Assembly (NCBI GenBank): GCA_944322715.1
Contig: CALUPT010000006.1
Location: 104,345 to 168,344, forward strand
Direction: 5' to 3'
Length of the DNA stretch: 64,000 nt
Source: an uncultured Bacteroidales bacterium
Lineage (GTDB): Bacteria > Bacteroidota > Bacteroidia > Bacteroidales > UBA932
Positions 8,208 through 17,846 of the stretch are shown here, one piece after another. The notes under the pieces are model-generated. The model searched no databases. It saw only the letters and a list, made by a program, of their open reading frames with translations, and had not been told where the DNA came from. Positions within the stretch are counted from its first letter, which is position 1. Each line of letters starts with the position of its first letter. The position numbers and the translations under genes were made by a program.

Positions 8208-9029
8208 TTATGGAATGATGACTTCCATTACGTCGCTGTAGTTGTACCTTGCCACGTTGGCAGTCTGGTAGTTGATACGGGCGGCCGCACGGACGAAAAG
8301 ATGCCTTCCTGACGGGATAGGGTGTTCTGTATTGGATGTTATTTCAATGACTTCTCCTTCCTGACGGTCGAATGCGTTTCCGTTGAAGTCGATCTTCCCG
8401 GACCAGTATTCATCCCTCGATCTGAAACCGACAGTCGAGGAGTAGCTGACGAACAGCTGGATATCAGTGACATTGGCGTATGAATCCTGCCAGTCGCCGG
8501 TCTGGCCTATCTCGGCGGCCAGATCCTGTCTGCTGATGGCTCTTGTGACTCTTACATTGGCCGAAATCACGCCATCGGACACCGATGGATAGTCGACGAA
8601 TTCCACTTTCAGGAAAGGCTGTACCTGGAATTCGATTTCAGTGACACCTTCAATGTTCACTGTCTGGGACTTGTCCTTGACAGGAACTCCGTTGGCATCA
8701 TCCATTACCAGAGGGACAAACGGTCCATCTACCGTCACGTTGTACCTTCCAGGGAAAAGCCTGGTGTTCTGGAAAGTGCCGTCCATTTTGCAGTAGAAGT
8801 CCTGCGGTGTCACCTGTCCTCCCATTTCTTCCCATTCGAGGTCCATCAGTCTGACACGGATGCCTTCGCTGCCCTGGTCGGTGAGGACAGGATTGCCATC
8901 CATATCCACAACCCTTCCTTTGAGCGTTTCCTCCGGAGCATCGAAATTGTCAAGCTCGAAAAATGCACAGGAATTCATGGATAGCATTCCTGCTGCGATC
9001 AATGCTGTATATAAAGTTATTCTTTTCAT
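8208..9029 (-). CDS. DUF3823 domain lipoprotein (third gene of the SusCD unit)
   Basis: 273 residues with a lipobox signal MKRITLYTALIAAGMLSMNSC (Cys 21). The mature N-terminus has the DUF3823 pattern: FFELDNFDAPEETLKGRVVDMDGNPVLTDQGSEGIRVRL, split here by nothing odd, then a Gln-Val-Thr-Pro-Gln-Asp-Phe-Tyr-Cys-Lys-Met-Asp-Gly strand and a LFPGRYNVTVDGPF segment that resembles a carboxypeptidase-regulatory beta sandwich. Family members follow susD genes and are thought to be cell-surface glycan-binding proteins. It begins 12 bases after the SusD stop and is followed by the long-stem terminator at 8111-8160. Confidence 0.85.
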   Translation of the reverse strand: MKRITLYTALIAAGMLSMNSCAFFELDNFDAPEETLKGRVVDMDGNPVLTDQGSEGIRVRLMDLEWEEMGGQVTPQDFYCKMDGTFQNTRLFPGRYNVTVDGPFVPLVMDDANGVPVKDKSQTVNIEGVTEIEFQVQPFLKVEFVDYPSVSDGVISANVRVTRAISRQDLAAEIGQTGDWQDSYANVTDIQLFVSYSSTVGFRSRDEYWSGKIDFNGNAFDRQEGEVIEITSNTEHPIPSGRHLFVRAAARINYQTANVARYNYSDVMEVIIP

Positions 9030-9041
9030 ATAGCGAGACTG

Positions 9042-11135
9042 TTAATATCTGTTTGGCTGCTGGTCTATATATGCACTCTTTCTGACCTCATCATCCGGAA
9101 TGGCAAAATAGTAATCCACTATATTATATGAAAATTCTTTGTTGGAGATATTTTCAAAGTGGTCATCGAAGAACCATTTCCCTGCCTGTGATGAGTAGAA
9201 TGGATACAGTCCTCTGAACCGGAACCTTATATCATTGCTGAAGGTGCTGCCCTTACGACCATCGCACCAGAATCCATCTCTGTTGTCGCGGTCGAGCACC
9301 CTCCATCTTCTGAGATCCCATTTGGTCTTGTGCTCGAATGCAAGTTCCTTGCGGCGTTCCTTGCGGACCATGTCGCGGGATTCGTTGTCACCCTTAAGCT
9401 TTGACTCAATCACATTCGCTCCCGCTCTTTTCTGGATGGCCTGGATAGCCTCTGTGGCGATCTTGAGCATATCATCTCCCTCGACCGGACAGGCTTCACC
9501 GGCTATGCTCAGTTCCACTGCGGCTTCTGCTGCGGCCAGCAGAACATCTGCATAACGCATCAGAATGAAAGGCTGGGTGGACAATCCTTCTCCGATCTCA
9601 TCGGGAGTTACATCCGGATTCAGATATTTACGGAGATGTAGTCCTGTCAGCGTCGCTTCTGCATATTCGCTGAATGGTCCGTTCAGCCCGGATGCATTCA
9701 TTTCCGTACCATTAGGAAGTTCTACCTTTTCCTGTCTGTCAGGATGGGTGCTGACTGTAAGAGGCTTGTTGGAGTTGGAGTACTTTTCGGATGCGCTGGA
9801 ATAACTGTAATTGGAGAATATAGGGTCTATCCCGCTATTGGCTTCTCCGGTATAGATTCCGGTATATACCGAAAGGCTGGCTCTGTCTCTGAACTGGTCT
9901 CCAGGGAAGATTACGTATGCCCTGAGACGAGGTTCTGCACCTTCGAAGAAATCCATTTCATTGTCAAACAGCAGATAATGCCCTTCAGCGTTAGAGTTGC
10001 CGTCAGTCACTCTCAACCTGCCATCCGCATTGCGCCTGGAAAGGTTGCCATGTTCGCTTCCGAAGGTTTCGGGGAAATCATAGAGTTCAATGAAATCGAG
10101 TGTAGGGCAGGTGCCTCCTGAAAGCGGAGAGTGCCATTCGTAAGGAGAACTGTAGGCATCCAGTCCGTGAGTCAGAGGATAGGTGTATTCCCGGACCAGA
10201 ATGTTTTCCGGACTGGAAATGTCCCTCCACATATCCACCATATTCTGGTATTTTGCTTCAGGAGTGTCCGCGGATGCCTGACGCAGCGAGTATCTGCCGC
10301 TTTTCATTACTTCCCTTGCGGCCTTGTAGGCTTCCGAGAAATATCTTGCCGATGCCTCATCTGCGGTTGCAGGATCGAATCCCATTACTCGTATACCGGT
10401 CTTGCTTCCCATACCGGTAAGGCCTCCTGCGACTGACTTGTTGTATTTTGCTACACTCCCTGCATACAGCATGGCTTCAGCCTTGAATGCAAGCGCTACA
10501 TACCTGTTCGCGCATCCTCTGAACGGACTGTTGTTCTGCATGAGGCCTATTGCGGTATCGAAGTCTTTCTGAACTTGATCCCAGGTCTCTTCTTCGGATG
10601 AACGCGCGATTTCGAGAGCTTCGGCATTGTCTCCGGTATACTGGGCTTCCTGCAGGGTCAACGGAACTCCTCCGAAACGGCGGGCCATCTGATAGAATGC
10701 GTAGGCCCTGACAAAATATGCCTGTCCGATATAGTCGTTGAGAGCGGTCTCGCTGAAATTGGCAGCATAGTCAGGAAGTGTCTCGATAAGATGGTTCGCT
10801 TCGCGTATAAGAGTGAATGCAGATCCCCACCAGGCGTTGTTCTCATTTGTGAAGGAAGTGCTGATACCATCTCTGTTAAGGGATTCTCCGGTACCTTCGA
10901 TTCCGAGACTGCCGAGCCAGGAATAGTCGTTTCCGAATCCCCATTGTGCCATATATCTGAAATCTTCCCACGGCATCTGGCTGTACAGTCTTGTCATATA
11001 TACTTCCAGTCCTGCGGTATTGGACATCAGATCATCATCGGTCCAGATGTTCTGCGGAGTCCGGTCCATGTCGAGACAGGATGTCACAGACATCATGCTT
11101 ATTCCGAGAATGAAATATAATATCTTGTTTCTCAT
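9042..11135 (-). CDS. SusD/RagB-family outer-membrane lipoprotein
   Basis: 697 residues, signal with Cys 20 (MRNKILYFILGISMMSVTSC). The protein shows the SusD helical TPR-like fold signatures: an LDMDRTPQNIWTDDDLM start, a QAYFVRAYAFYQMARRFGGVPL motif (residues about 135-160, the classic RA-YY-L---GGVPL block), and near the C-terminus a KERRKELAFEHKTKWDLRRW block followed by YPFYS and a DDEVRKSAYIDQ-PNRY end. SusD proteins form the lid over the SusC channel and bind the oligosaccharide. It follows the SusC gene by 14 bases. In an alpha-mannan locus its ligand is probably manno-oligosaccharide; this is inferred from the GH76 and GH92 neighbours. Confidence 0.95.
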   Translation of the reverse strand: MRNKILYFILGISMMSVTSCLDMDRTPQNIWTDDDLMSNTAGLEVYMTRLYSQMPWEDFRYMAQWGFGNDYSWLGSLGIEGTGESLNRDGISTSFTNENNAWWGSAFTLIREANHLIETLPDYAANFSETALNDYIGQAYFVRAYAFYQMARRFGGVPLTLQEAQYTGDNAEALEIARSSEEETWDQVQKDFDTAIGLMQNNSPFRGCANRYVALAFKAEAMLYAGSVAKYNKSVAGGLTGMGSKTGIRVMGFDPATADEASARYFSEAYKAAREVMKSGRYSLRQASADTPEAKYQNMVDMWRDISSPENILVREYTYPLTHGLDAYSSPYEWHSPLSGGTCPTLDFIELYDFPETFGSEHGNLSRRNADGRLRVTDGNSNAEGHYLLFDNEMDFFEGAEPRLRAYVIFPGDQFRDRASLSVYTGIYTGEANSGIDPIFSNYSYSSASEKYSNSNKPLTVSTHPDRQEKVELPNGTEMNASGLNGPFSEYAEATLTGLHLRKYLNPDVTPDEIGEGLSTQPFILMRYADVLLAAAEAAVELSIAGEACPVEGDDMLKIATEAIQAIQKRAGANVIESKLKGDNESRDMVRKERRKELAFEHKTKWDLRRWRVLDRDNRDGFWCDGRKGSTFSNDIRFRFRGLYPFYSSQAGKWFFDDHFENISNKEFSYNIVDYYFAIPDDEVRKSAYIDQQPNRY

Positions 11136-11149
11136 ATTCTGTTCTGTTT

Positions 11150-14100
11150 TTAGAATGAAAGGTTGAGACCGATGGTGTAGGTCTTGTTCAAAGGATACAT
11201 CCTTCCGAGGTCATCTCCTGCGTGTTCAGGGTCTACGAATTTCAGCTTGGTGATGGTCAACGGGTTGTAGGCGTTGAAATATATCCTCAATCCGAAATCC
11301 TTCATCGCCGGACTCTTGAACTTGGGCAGGGTGTAGCCTATCTCTATACTCTTGAGCCTCAGGAATGCGGTGCTGACGCGGTTGAAATCGGATTTGTCTG
11401 ACGGATAATGTCCTGTGTATGCATAGTATCCAGACACCCATTCAAGAGAAGGGTCATAGATGTCGTATGAGCCGTTGGCCGGACGCCATCTGTCGAGGTA
11501 CTGTTCAAGCACACCTCCTGCTCCATTGGCATTTCCCCAGATATTGTACAGTGCTTCTTCATAACAGTATGATCCGAGGGCGGAGCCCTGGAGCAGCATA
11601 CTGAAATCCAGATTCTTCCATGCGAAACGGAAATCGAGGCTGTAGTTCAGCCAAGGGTTCTGGTCGAATGCATAAGGATGTTCGTCAAGGCCGCTGATCT
11701 CGCCGTCACCGTTCCAGTCCACATATTTGTAGTCTCCAGGCAGGATATTGTTGTCCTTGTATATAGGGTAGGACCAGATATCCTCCCAGCTTTCGTACCG
11801 TCCGGCTCCTTCATATCCGAACTGCACACCCTGGTTACGTCCGGTCAGGTTGTTGTTGCGCCAGTAGTCATAACGGTTTCCGTACTCTCTTGTGCTGACG
11901 TTTTCAATGACTCTCTGGCGGGTGATGGTTGCGATACCTTTGATCTCGTATGAGAAGTCTCCGACTCTGTTTCTGTGCGAGAGTTCCAGTTCGAGACCGA
12001 AATGGCAGTCTGTATTGGCATTTCTCCAAGGTGCGGTCGCACCGACAACTGTAGGAAGTTCGGTGTTGCTGGCAGCCATCATTCCCTTCCTGACTCGGCG
12101 GAAGAAATCGAATGATGCTCCGAGTTTGCCGTTCCATGCCTCGAAATCTATACCCGCATTGAATGTATTCATTGTAAGCCAGGTAATGTCGAGGTTCGGA
12201 AGAGGCTGAGGGTTGGCTCCATAGACCCATTCTCCATCAAAGATATATCCTGGGGCGTATCTGTTATACCAGCCCTTGTTGTCGCCAGGAACGGTTCCTC
12301 CCTGATAGGTATATCCGGATACCCACTGATAGTTGAAGTCCTTAGCATTGTCATCTCCGGTCACACCATAGCTCACACGGAGTTTCAGCTGGTTGATGAA
12401 AGACAGGGCGGAATCCTTGAAGAAAGGTTCTTCTGAAATCCTCCATGCTGCGGATACAGACGGGAAGAATCCCCACTGATGTCCAGGGGCGAATTTTGTC
12501 GACCCGTCATAGCGGAACTGCCCCTCAATAAGATATCTGTCATCATAGTTGTAGTTGATACGCCCTATAAGGGACTGGTATGCTATGTTGTAGAGATCTC
12601 CCAGTCCTGTGTTGATTCCGGTACCGGCCTCCTGTCCGTTCAGGGCGGTAAAGCTGGCGATTCCGAGAGCGAGATCTCCGTATCCATAGTAGTTGTCACC
12701 TCGTCTGACCTGCTGCTCATATCCGATGAGGGCTCCTATGTGGTGTCTGTTGAATTCCCTGTCATAATTGAGGGTGGCGCTCCACAGGGTCTGCTGTTTG
12801 GTATATGTTTCTTTTCTCAGGTTGTTCGTATGCCCGGAGTAAGGCTGTGTATATAATTCTCCGGTACTTGAATCGGTACGGTAGAGCAGGAATTCTTTCC
12901 GGAATATTTCGTTGCTGTCGAGCCGGAAATCATAGCTGAACATCCCTTGTATTTTCAGTCCTTTCAATACATCCGTGACTGTCCCGAAATCGTATGAAAG
13001 AGTGGCTGATGTCTGGAAAGTCTTCTTGTCGTAATTGCGGTGTCCTGAAACATCGGCAGTCATCATGGCGGCCGGGTTTGCGAGGAGATCGAGATTGTCA
13101 CCGTTGAGCATCGTGTGCGCATCATCGATGTATGCAAGGGCGATCGGACCCTGTGACCAGTAGTTTTTGATAATATCCACTGAACTGAAATAAGGGTTGT
13201 TCTGCTTGTCGAGCATTCCTGCTATATTCAGGTCGAACTTGAGCCCTTTTACAAGTTCAGCACTAATGTTGGACCTGAGATTGTATTTGTTGTAGTTCAG
13301 GTCTCCTGACTTGAAGAAGGAATCCTGGAATGTGTAGCCCATGCTGACATAGTACTGGATCTTCTCTGTACCACCACTGATGCTGAGGTCGTGCTGTGTC
13401 TGAGGAGACCAGTCTGCCAATATGATGCTGTTCCAGTCTTCTCCCTTGAGTTCTCCGCTGAGATACGGCGCCATGAATGTATCGCTGAAAGAAATGGACC
13501 CTTCATGCGTCTTGTTCATATTCCTTTCGTTGTACAGTGTCATAGCGTTGACGGCATCGGTGACCCCGGGCATTCTTGATGGGGTCTGGAAAGTGAACGA
13601 ACCGTTATAGCTGACCTTGGCTTTTCCTTCAGTTCCTTTCTTTGTGGTGACGAGGATCACTCCGTTACCGCCGCGGAGACCGTAGATTGCAGCAGATGCA
13701 TCCTTGAGGACAGAAACATTGTCTATATCTGCAGCATTCAGCCTCTGGAAATCAGCGACATCCCTCGGTACTCCATCGATGATCACGAGCGGAGAGCCCA
13801 TACCCCTGATATCCATATCGTTTTTATAGCTTCCAGGTTCTGCGGACTTCTGGTAGACACGGAGGCCGGCGATTCGTCCGGTGAGCATATTCTGGACATT
13901 CTCGGACTTGGTCTTTATGATGTCATCGTTGTTGACTGCAGAGACCGCCCCGGATATGGAGCCTTTTTTCTGAGTACCGTATCCGACGACTACGACGCTC
14001 TCGAGGAATGTGTTGTCGGTGTTGAGGACTACATTGATGACAGCCCGTCCGTTTACCTGAATATCCACTGTCCTGAGACCGACAGATGAAAATTCAAGTA

Positions 14101-14329
14101 CCGCATCGGCAGGAACATCAATAGTATATTTGCCGTCGAGGTCAGTCGGGACTCCGGTTGTGGAGCCTTTGACCATGACGCTTGCGCCTATGACCGGCTG
14201 GTCCGTGTCATCCGTGACTGTACCGGAGACCGTTATATTGTCCTGTGCAAATGTCACCAGAGGCATGACCAGAAAGGCCAGTACAGTAAGAATGCCGGTA
14301 AGGCATTGTCTTGTCTTGGTGTTTTTCAT
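11150..14329 (-). CDS. SusC/RagA-family TonB-dependent transporter
   Basis: 1059 residues. Signal peptide ends near MPLVTFAQ; a CarboxypepD_reg-like domain follows (ITVSGTVTDDTDQPVIGASVMVKGS, residues about 32-110), then the junction ESVVVVGYGTQKKGSISGAVS (residues about 112-132), the plug (NVQNMLTGRIAGLRV, PLVIIDGVPRD, LKDASAAIYGLRGGNGVILVTTKKG) and a 22-strand-type barrel ending in TYTIGLNLSF. It imports oligosaccharide across the outer membrane together with the SusD lid. The gene lies 17 bases after the GH76 gene and directly before susD, so the set is one transcript. Length and ending are normal for the family. Confidence 0.96.
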   Translation of the reverse strand: MKNTKTRQCLTGILTVLAFLVMPLVTFAQDNITVSGTVTDDTDQPVIGASVMVKGSTTGVPTDLDGKYTIDVPADAVLEFSSVGLRTVDIQVNGRAVINVVLNTDNTFLESVVVVGYGTQKKGSISGAVSAVNNDDIIKTKSENVQNMLTGRIAGLRVYQKSAEPGSYKNDMDIRGMGSPLVIIDGVPRDVADFQRLNAADIDNVSVLKDASAAIYGLRGGNGVILVTTKKGTEGKAKVSYNGSFTFQTPSRMPGVTDAVNAMTLYNERNMNKTHEGSISFSDTFMAPYLSGELKGEDWNSIILADWSPQTQHDLSISGGTEKIQYYVSMGYTFQDSFFKSGDLNYNKYNLRSNISAELVKGLKFDLNIAGMLDKQNNPYFSSVDIIKNYWSQGPIALAYIDDAHTMLNGDNLDLLANPAAMMTADVSGHRNYDKKTFQTSATLSYDFGTVTDVLKGLKIQGMFSYDFRLDSNEIFRKEFLLYRTDSSTGELYTQPYSGHTNNLRKETYTKQQTLWSATLNYDREFNRHHIGALIGYEQQVRRGDNYYGYGDLALGIASFTALNGQEAGTGINTGLGDLYNIAYQSLIGRINYNYDDRYLIEGQFRYDGSTKFAPGHQWGFFPSVSAAWRISEEPFFKDSALSFINQLKLRVSYGVTGDDNAKDFNYQWVSGYTYQGGTVPGDNKGWYNRYAPGYIFDGEWVYGANPQPLPNLDITWLTMNTFNAGIDFEAWNGKLGASFDFFRRVRKGMMAASNTELPTVVGATAPWRNANTDCHFGLELELSHRNRVGDFSYEIKGIATITRQRVIENVSTREYGNRYDYWRNNNLTGRNQGVQFGYEGAGRYESWEDIWSYPIYKDNNILPGDYKYVDWNGDGEISGLDEHPYAFDQNPWLNYSLDFRFAWKNLDFSMLLQGSALGSYCYEEALYNIWGNANGAGGVLEQYLDRWRPANGSYDIYDPSLEWVSGYYAYTGHYPSDKSDFNRVSTAFLRLKSIEIGYTLPKFKSPAMKDFGLRIYFNAYNPLTITKLKFVDPEHAGDDLGRMYPLNKTYTIGLNLSF

Positions 14330-14346
14330 AAGAATGTGTTATGTAG

Positions 14347-15801
14347 TCAGTTGTTTTCTATACAGTATTGCGCAAGGAGGGCATACTCTGCCGCGTATGT
14401 AAACTGGTCCTTCCCCTTGACTTTCCTGTTCTCGTTGATGTTGGCCCATCCGAGGTAGAGACTGTTCGGCAGGAACCCTTTGTATGCATAGTTGTCGTAT
14501 GCATGGTCGAGAAGCTGCTGGAAACTGTCTACAGGCAGTGCCGCTCCGTTATATACCGGATAGGCATCGATATAGCCTCTGAGGAGGACTGCGTTGAACA
14601 TGGTGTTGTTTCCCGTGAAATCGTATGTGTACAGCCCGTCCACTGTCTCACCGAGTTTTGCGAAATATCTGAAGCTGGCATCCGTGAGGTCTGTCAGGTC
14701 TGTCAGATACTGGCTGTCTTTCGTAGCGAGGTACAGGTCGACCGCTCCGGAGAGGATGGCCCCGCTGTTGTACGAATACGGAGGAGTGTTGCAGGTTGTC
14801 AGGTCATTGTGACCGCGATATTCTTTACCATCGACCGTCTCATATACTATATAGTCAGGTACAGGTGTGTTCATATTGTCTTCGTACACTCCTTCGCTGT
14901 TGAGCAGATGGTCGTGCTGGTATTTGTACACTCCCTTGGCATAGTGCAGGAAATATTCGCTCTTGTCCATCTCCTCGGTTTTCCTTGTCTTCTTGTCGGA
15001 AGGGTCTATGTAGTAGCGCGTGGTTTTCTCCCCTGTGCCTTTGTAGATGTCCGAGAGCCATACGAGGGAACTGATGAACGGCCCGTTGCTGCAAGAGTGC
15101 TTGCTCATGTAACCCGGTCCCCAGGTGATGCCACCGTATTCCTCTCCGTTCTTATCGATGTGGCAGTCATACCCGTCGATGCAGTATTCCGCAAGATATT
15201 CGGCTTCCTCGAGATATTTCTCATCCCCTGTCGCCTTGTATGCTATGAGGAAGTCACGGATGAGCCACATCTGGTCATCATATACATTCAGAGTCCCGCT
15301 GACATTGTTGGTGCCAGGGGATGACGCCCTCGGCACACCGTAGACTGTCCATTGCTGCTGCGTCTTTGTATATGAGGTGAGATTGAAGCTCCCTTTGTGG
15401 AATGACAGGCCATAGTACAGCTGGTCCAGCAGTTTTGTATATCTTTCGAAATGCTGGTCGTAGAGGGCGCTGTTGCCGGACTCTTTCTGCAGATGCAGGG
15501 CATAGAGGATATCGGCCACGGCCTCGAATGCAGTCGAGCCTTCGTATGCGTTCTCCTCTCCGCTGTCTGTGACCTGTTCCGTATAAGGGTTGTATTCCTT
15601 GTACAGCCCGAAATTGTCGGAAAGGTAGGCGGATGCAGCGGCATCCGCTATCTCCATAGCCCTTTCGAGGTTCCTTGTAGCCAGGTCGGCATTACCGTTT
15701 TGCCCATCATCTCCGCCGGAACCCTTGTCACATGCTGTGACGCATGCGACAAGGGACAGTGCAGAGATGAAAAGACTTATCATTATAAGCGCCTTTTTCA
15801 T
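14347..15801 (-). CDS. GH76 endo-alpha-1,6-mannanase lipoprotein
   Basis: 484 residues, predicted surface lipoprotein (Cys 20 or Cys 24). The fold is an alpha-alpha barrel with the GH76 catalytic pair in the NVYDDQMWL motif (Asp 175 and Asp 176), preceded by an aromatic WTVYGVPR segment and followed by YLAEYCIDGYDCHIDKNGEEYGGITWGPGYMSKHSCSNGPF split over residues 205-245. Other family-like parts are YSYNSGAILSGAVDLYLAT and LLRGYIDAYPVY. GH76 enzymes cut the alpha-1,6-mannan backbone of fungal mannan. The location at the head of the SusCD unit, with a GH92 at the far end, points to uptake of yeast-type alpha-mannan. It starts 11 bases after the upstream lipoprotein stop. Confidence 0.88.
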   Translation of the reverse strand: MKKALIMISLFISALSLVACVTACDKGSGGDDGQNGNADLATRNLERAMEIADAAASAYLSDNFGLYKEYNPYTEQVTDSGEENAYEGSTAFEAVADILYALHLQKESGNSALYDQHFERYTKLLDQLYYGLSFHKGSFNLTSYTKTQQQWTVYGVPRASSPGTNNVSGTLNVYDDQMWLIRDFLIAYKATGDEKYLEEAEYLAEYCIDGYDCHIDKNGEEYGGITWGPGYMSKHSCSNGPFISSLVWLSDIYKGTGEKTTRYYIDPSDKKTRKTEEMDKSEYFLHYAKGVYKYQHDHLLNSEGVYEDNMNTPVPDYIVYETVDGKEYRGHNDLTTCNTPPYSYNSGAILSGAVDLYLATKDSQYLTDLTDLTDASFRYFAKLGETVDGLYTYDFTGNNTMFNAVLLRGYIDAYPVYNGAALPVDSFQQLLDHAYDNYAYKGFLPNSLYLGWANINENRKVKGKDQFTYAAEYALLAQYCIENN

Positions 15802-15811
15802 CTGATTTCAG

Positions 15812-17638
15812 TTAATTGAAAGTTATTTCGTTGATGCATAATTTGTTCTCGTCTCCGTTCTGCTCTCCGGCATATACTCCGAGCGCAAGTATGACCTCCT
15901 TGCCGTTGAATTCTGAAAGATCGTATGTGAATGTCGCATATCCATCCGGAGCATCGGCAGTGCCGTTCCGGTGGTTGAATTTCACGAAATTCCCTGTTTC
16001 TTCAGAGTATGAGTCAGCAGTGTGCGATGCAGGAAGTATATGGCTCACATTCATGTCTTCATCTATGGCTGTCAGTCTGAACCATGTGCTGTTCGCTTCG
16101 CTGAAACTTCTTGCTTTCAATGTCATCTGGTTCTTGCCTGCCTCGACAGGATATTTGATGTAGAAATATGATTCCGGAGTGTCAAGATTAGGGGTGACAT
16201 TGCCTCTGGTCTTGATTACGAAACCTTCTGTAGGGAACGGCTCGGCGTCCTTGTTTACTGGCACGAGTGACCATTCTGCGGCTATATGGCCCAAACCTCT
16301 CCACGACTGGTATGCAGTGGCATATTCATCTCTGCTCCCCGATACCTTGCTTACACCGGTGAATGTGGTATATTTGCTGTTAGCCATGGTTGACCTTACC
16401 ATCTCTTCGGTCATATGCCAGCCATCAAGTCCGGAAACTTCTGTCCCCGGAAGCCAGTCCCATTCTTTGACTGCTGTTGAAGCGAATGCGATTCTCCTGA
16501 TACAGAGCTGCCTGAAATAATTGCCAGTCTCTGCCCTGTAAGTTCCGATTGCGATGACAATCTCCTTGCCGACATACTTGCTGAGGTCGAATTCGACATC
16601 CGTGTATGATTCCGAATTTATGGTCTTGTTTTCTCCGAGCTTGACAGCGGATGGTTCGGCGGCTGTCATGTCGATGACGGTTACACCATATTCAGTGTCT
16701 ACGGCCTGGTCGTTTTCCTTGAAATTCCGGATTTTCAGGGACATTATCTTGTTGTCCTCCGTAATCATTTTACGCCCGAACACGAAAGAGTCGAAGTTGT
16801 TGTGGTCTGCAGGATTGCTCTGCTGCTCCTCATTATTCCGTATCTGGATGGCAGTGCCTTCGTTCTGTTCTGCCCATGCTCCTCTGAAATCGAGGGTTGC
16901 CATGTAGTCTGAAGACCAGTCGAACATTGGGTAGTTGTCTCCGTTCCTGCCGCCCTTGTATTCATTGTAGTACCAGATATCTGCATTCTGGAGATCGGAG
17001 AGAGTGAGTCCTGGAAGCAGGACGGTCTTGTAGAGGGTCACGGTGACTGTCGCAGTAGTCTCCTCGTTGTTGAAGTCTGTCTCCGCAACGGCAGTGTTGC
17101 TCTCGATATAGCCTTCTGCGCTGACAGTGAGGGTATAGTCGCGCACCGTGAGGTTCTCGATGGTGAATGTGCCATCCGATCCTGTGGTGGCGGATGTTCC
17201 GGTGCTCAGGGTGACTGTCGCTCCCTTAAGCGGGGCATCCCCGTTGGCTCCATCCAGAATTGTACCGGTGATTTTCGCTCCTGCAATTGTCAGTGTGGCG
17301 TTGACGGTGGCGGTGCCGTTGCTGAACCTGCTGGCAGGGACTGTGATGCTGCTCGTCTGATAGCCTTCCTTCTCGAATGTCACGCTCAATGTCGCTACAG
17401 GGACATTGGAGAGAGTATAGGTGCCGTCGGCTCCGGTGGTGGCAGTGCTTTCGGTATTGCTTGCCGAAACGGACACTCCCTCTACAGGATTTCCATTGGA
17501 ATCAGAGACGGTACCGGTAATGGTCCCGTTGCCTTCTCCTGCCGGAGTCTCCTCCTTCTGGCAGGATGTGCCTGCCAATACGAATGAACCCAAGACGGCC
17601 GTTATGAGGCATGTCTTGAAAAATGTTTTGATTGTCAT
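15812..17638 (-). CDS. Modular lipoprotein, probable surface glycan-binding protein
   Basis: 608 residues, lipobox with Cys 26 (VLAGTSCQKEE). Two carboxypeptidase-regulatory-like beta sandwiches follow: GTITGTVSDSNGNPVEGVSVSAS (about residues 37-110) and AKITGTILDGANGDAPLKGATVTLS (about 118-200). The rest is two modules of about 190 residues that resemble each other: each opens with a Trp/Tyr-rich segment (ADIWYYNEYKGGRN; GLDGWHMTEEM) and closes with DLSKYVGKEIVIAIGTYRAE...LCIRRIAF or DLSEFNGKEVILALGVYAGE...LCINEITF, typical of jelly-roll binding modules. No catalytic motif is seen. As first gene of the minus transcript it is probably the surface binder of PUL 1. Function is inferred from architecture. 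Confidence 0.65.
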   Translation of the reverse strand: MTIKTFFKTCLITAVLGSFVLAGTSCQKEETPAGEGNGTITGTVSDSNGNPVEGVSVSASNTESTATTGADGTYTLSNVPVATLSVTFEKEGYQTSSITVPASRFSNGTATVNATLTIAGAKITGTILDGANGDAPLKGATVTLSTGTSATTGSDGTFTIENLTVRDYTLTVSAEGYIESNTAVAETDFNNEETTATVTVTLYKTVLLPGLTLSDLQNADIWYYNEYKGGRNGDNYPMFDWSSDYMATLDFRGAWAEQNEGTAIQIRNNEEQQSNPADHNNFDSFVFGRKMITEDNKIMSLKIRNFKENDQAVDTEYGVTVIDMTAAEPSAVKLGENKTINSESYTDVEFDLSKYVGKEIVIAIGTYRAETGNYFRQLCIRRIAFASTAVKEWDWLPGTEVSGLDGWHMTEEMVRSTMANSKYTTFTGVSKVSGSRDEYATAYQSWRGLGHIAAEWSLVPVNKDAEPFPTEGFVIKTRGNVTPNLDTPESYFYIKYPVEAGKNQMTLKARSFSEANSTWFRLTAIDEDMNVSHILPASHTADSYSEETGNFVKFNHRNGTADAPDGYATFTYDLSEFNGKEVILALGVYAGEQNGDENKLCINEITFN

Positions 17639-17721
17639 AGATCTTTGTGTTTAGTGTTATGTTTTTGTTGTTGTCATCAGGGCATTTCTCCTTCTGACAG
17701 GACGCAAAGAAAAACGGCGAG

Positions 17722-17750
17722 GGTTAAAAAATCGGTTAAATTCCGGTTAA
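17722..17750. promoter_or_regulatory. Three GGTTAA direct repeats, candidate operator
   Basis: GGTTAA occurs at 17722-17727, 17734-17739 and 17745-17750, i.e. with 12- and 11-base periods, on the same face of the helix. On the minus strand (TTAACC repeats) they precede a TTTCTTTG sequence at 17704-17711 that resembles a -7 element for the mannan locus. SARP regulators are known to bind direct repeats spaced by about 11 bases next to the promoter, and a SARP-like regulator is encoded immediately to the right. The link is inferred. Confidence 0.5.
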
Positions 17751-17793
17751 CGAAAGATTTTCCTGACAATTTTTATTTCCCGGACAGGATGAA

Positions 17794-17828
17794 TTTTGGA
17801 GAAATGTCAAAACAGTTTCTTATATTTA
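17794..17828 (+). promoter_or_regulatory. Candidate promoter of the Kelch/SARP-like regulator
   Basis: TTTTG at 17794-17798 and TATATTTA at 17821-17828 with about 22 bases between them fit the Bacteroidota -33/-7 layout, one base from the TAnnTTTG consensus. The coding start follows at 17847. Confidence 0.4.
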
Positions 17829-17846
17829 CGGAGTATTTGAACAGAA

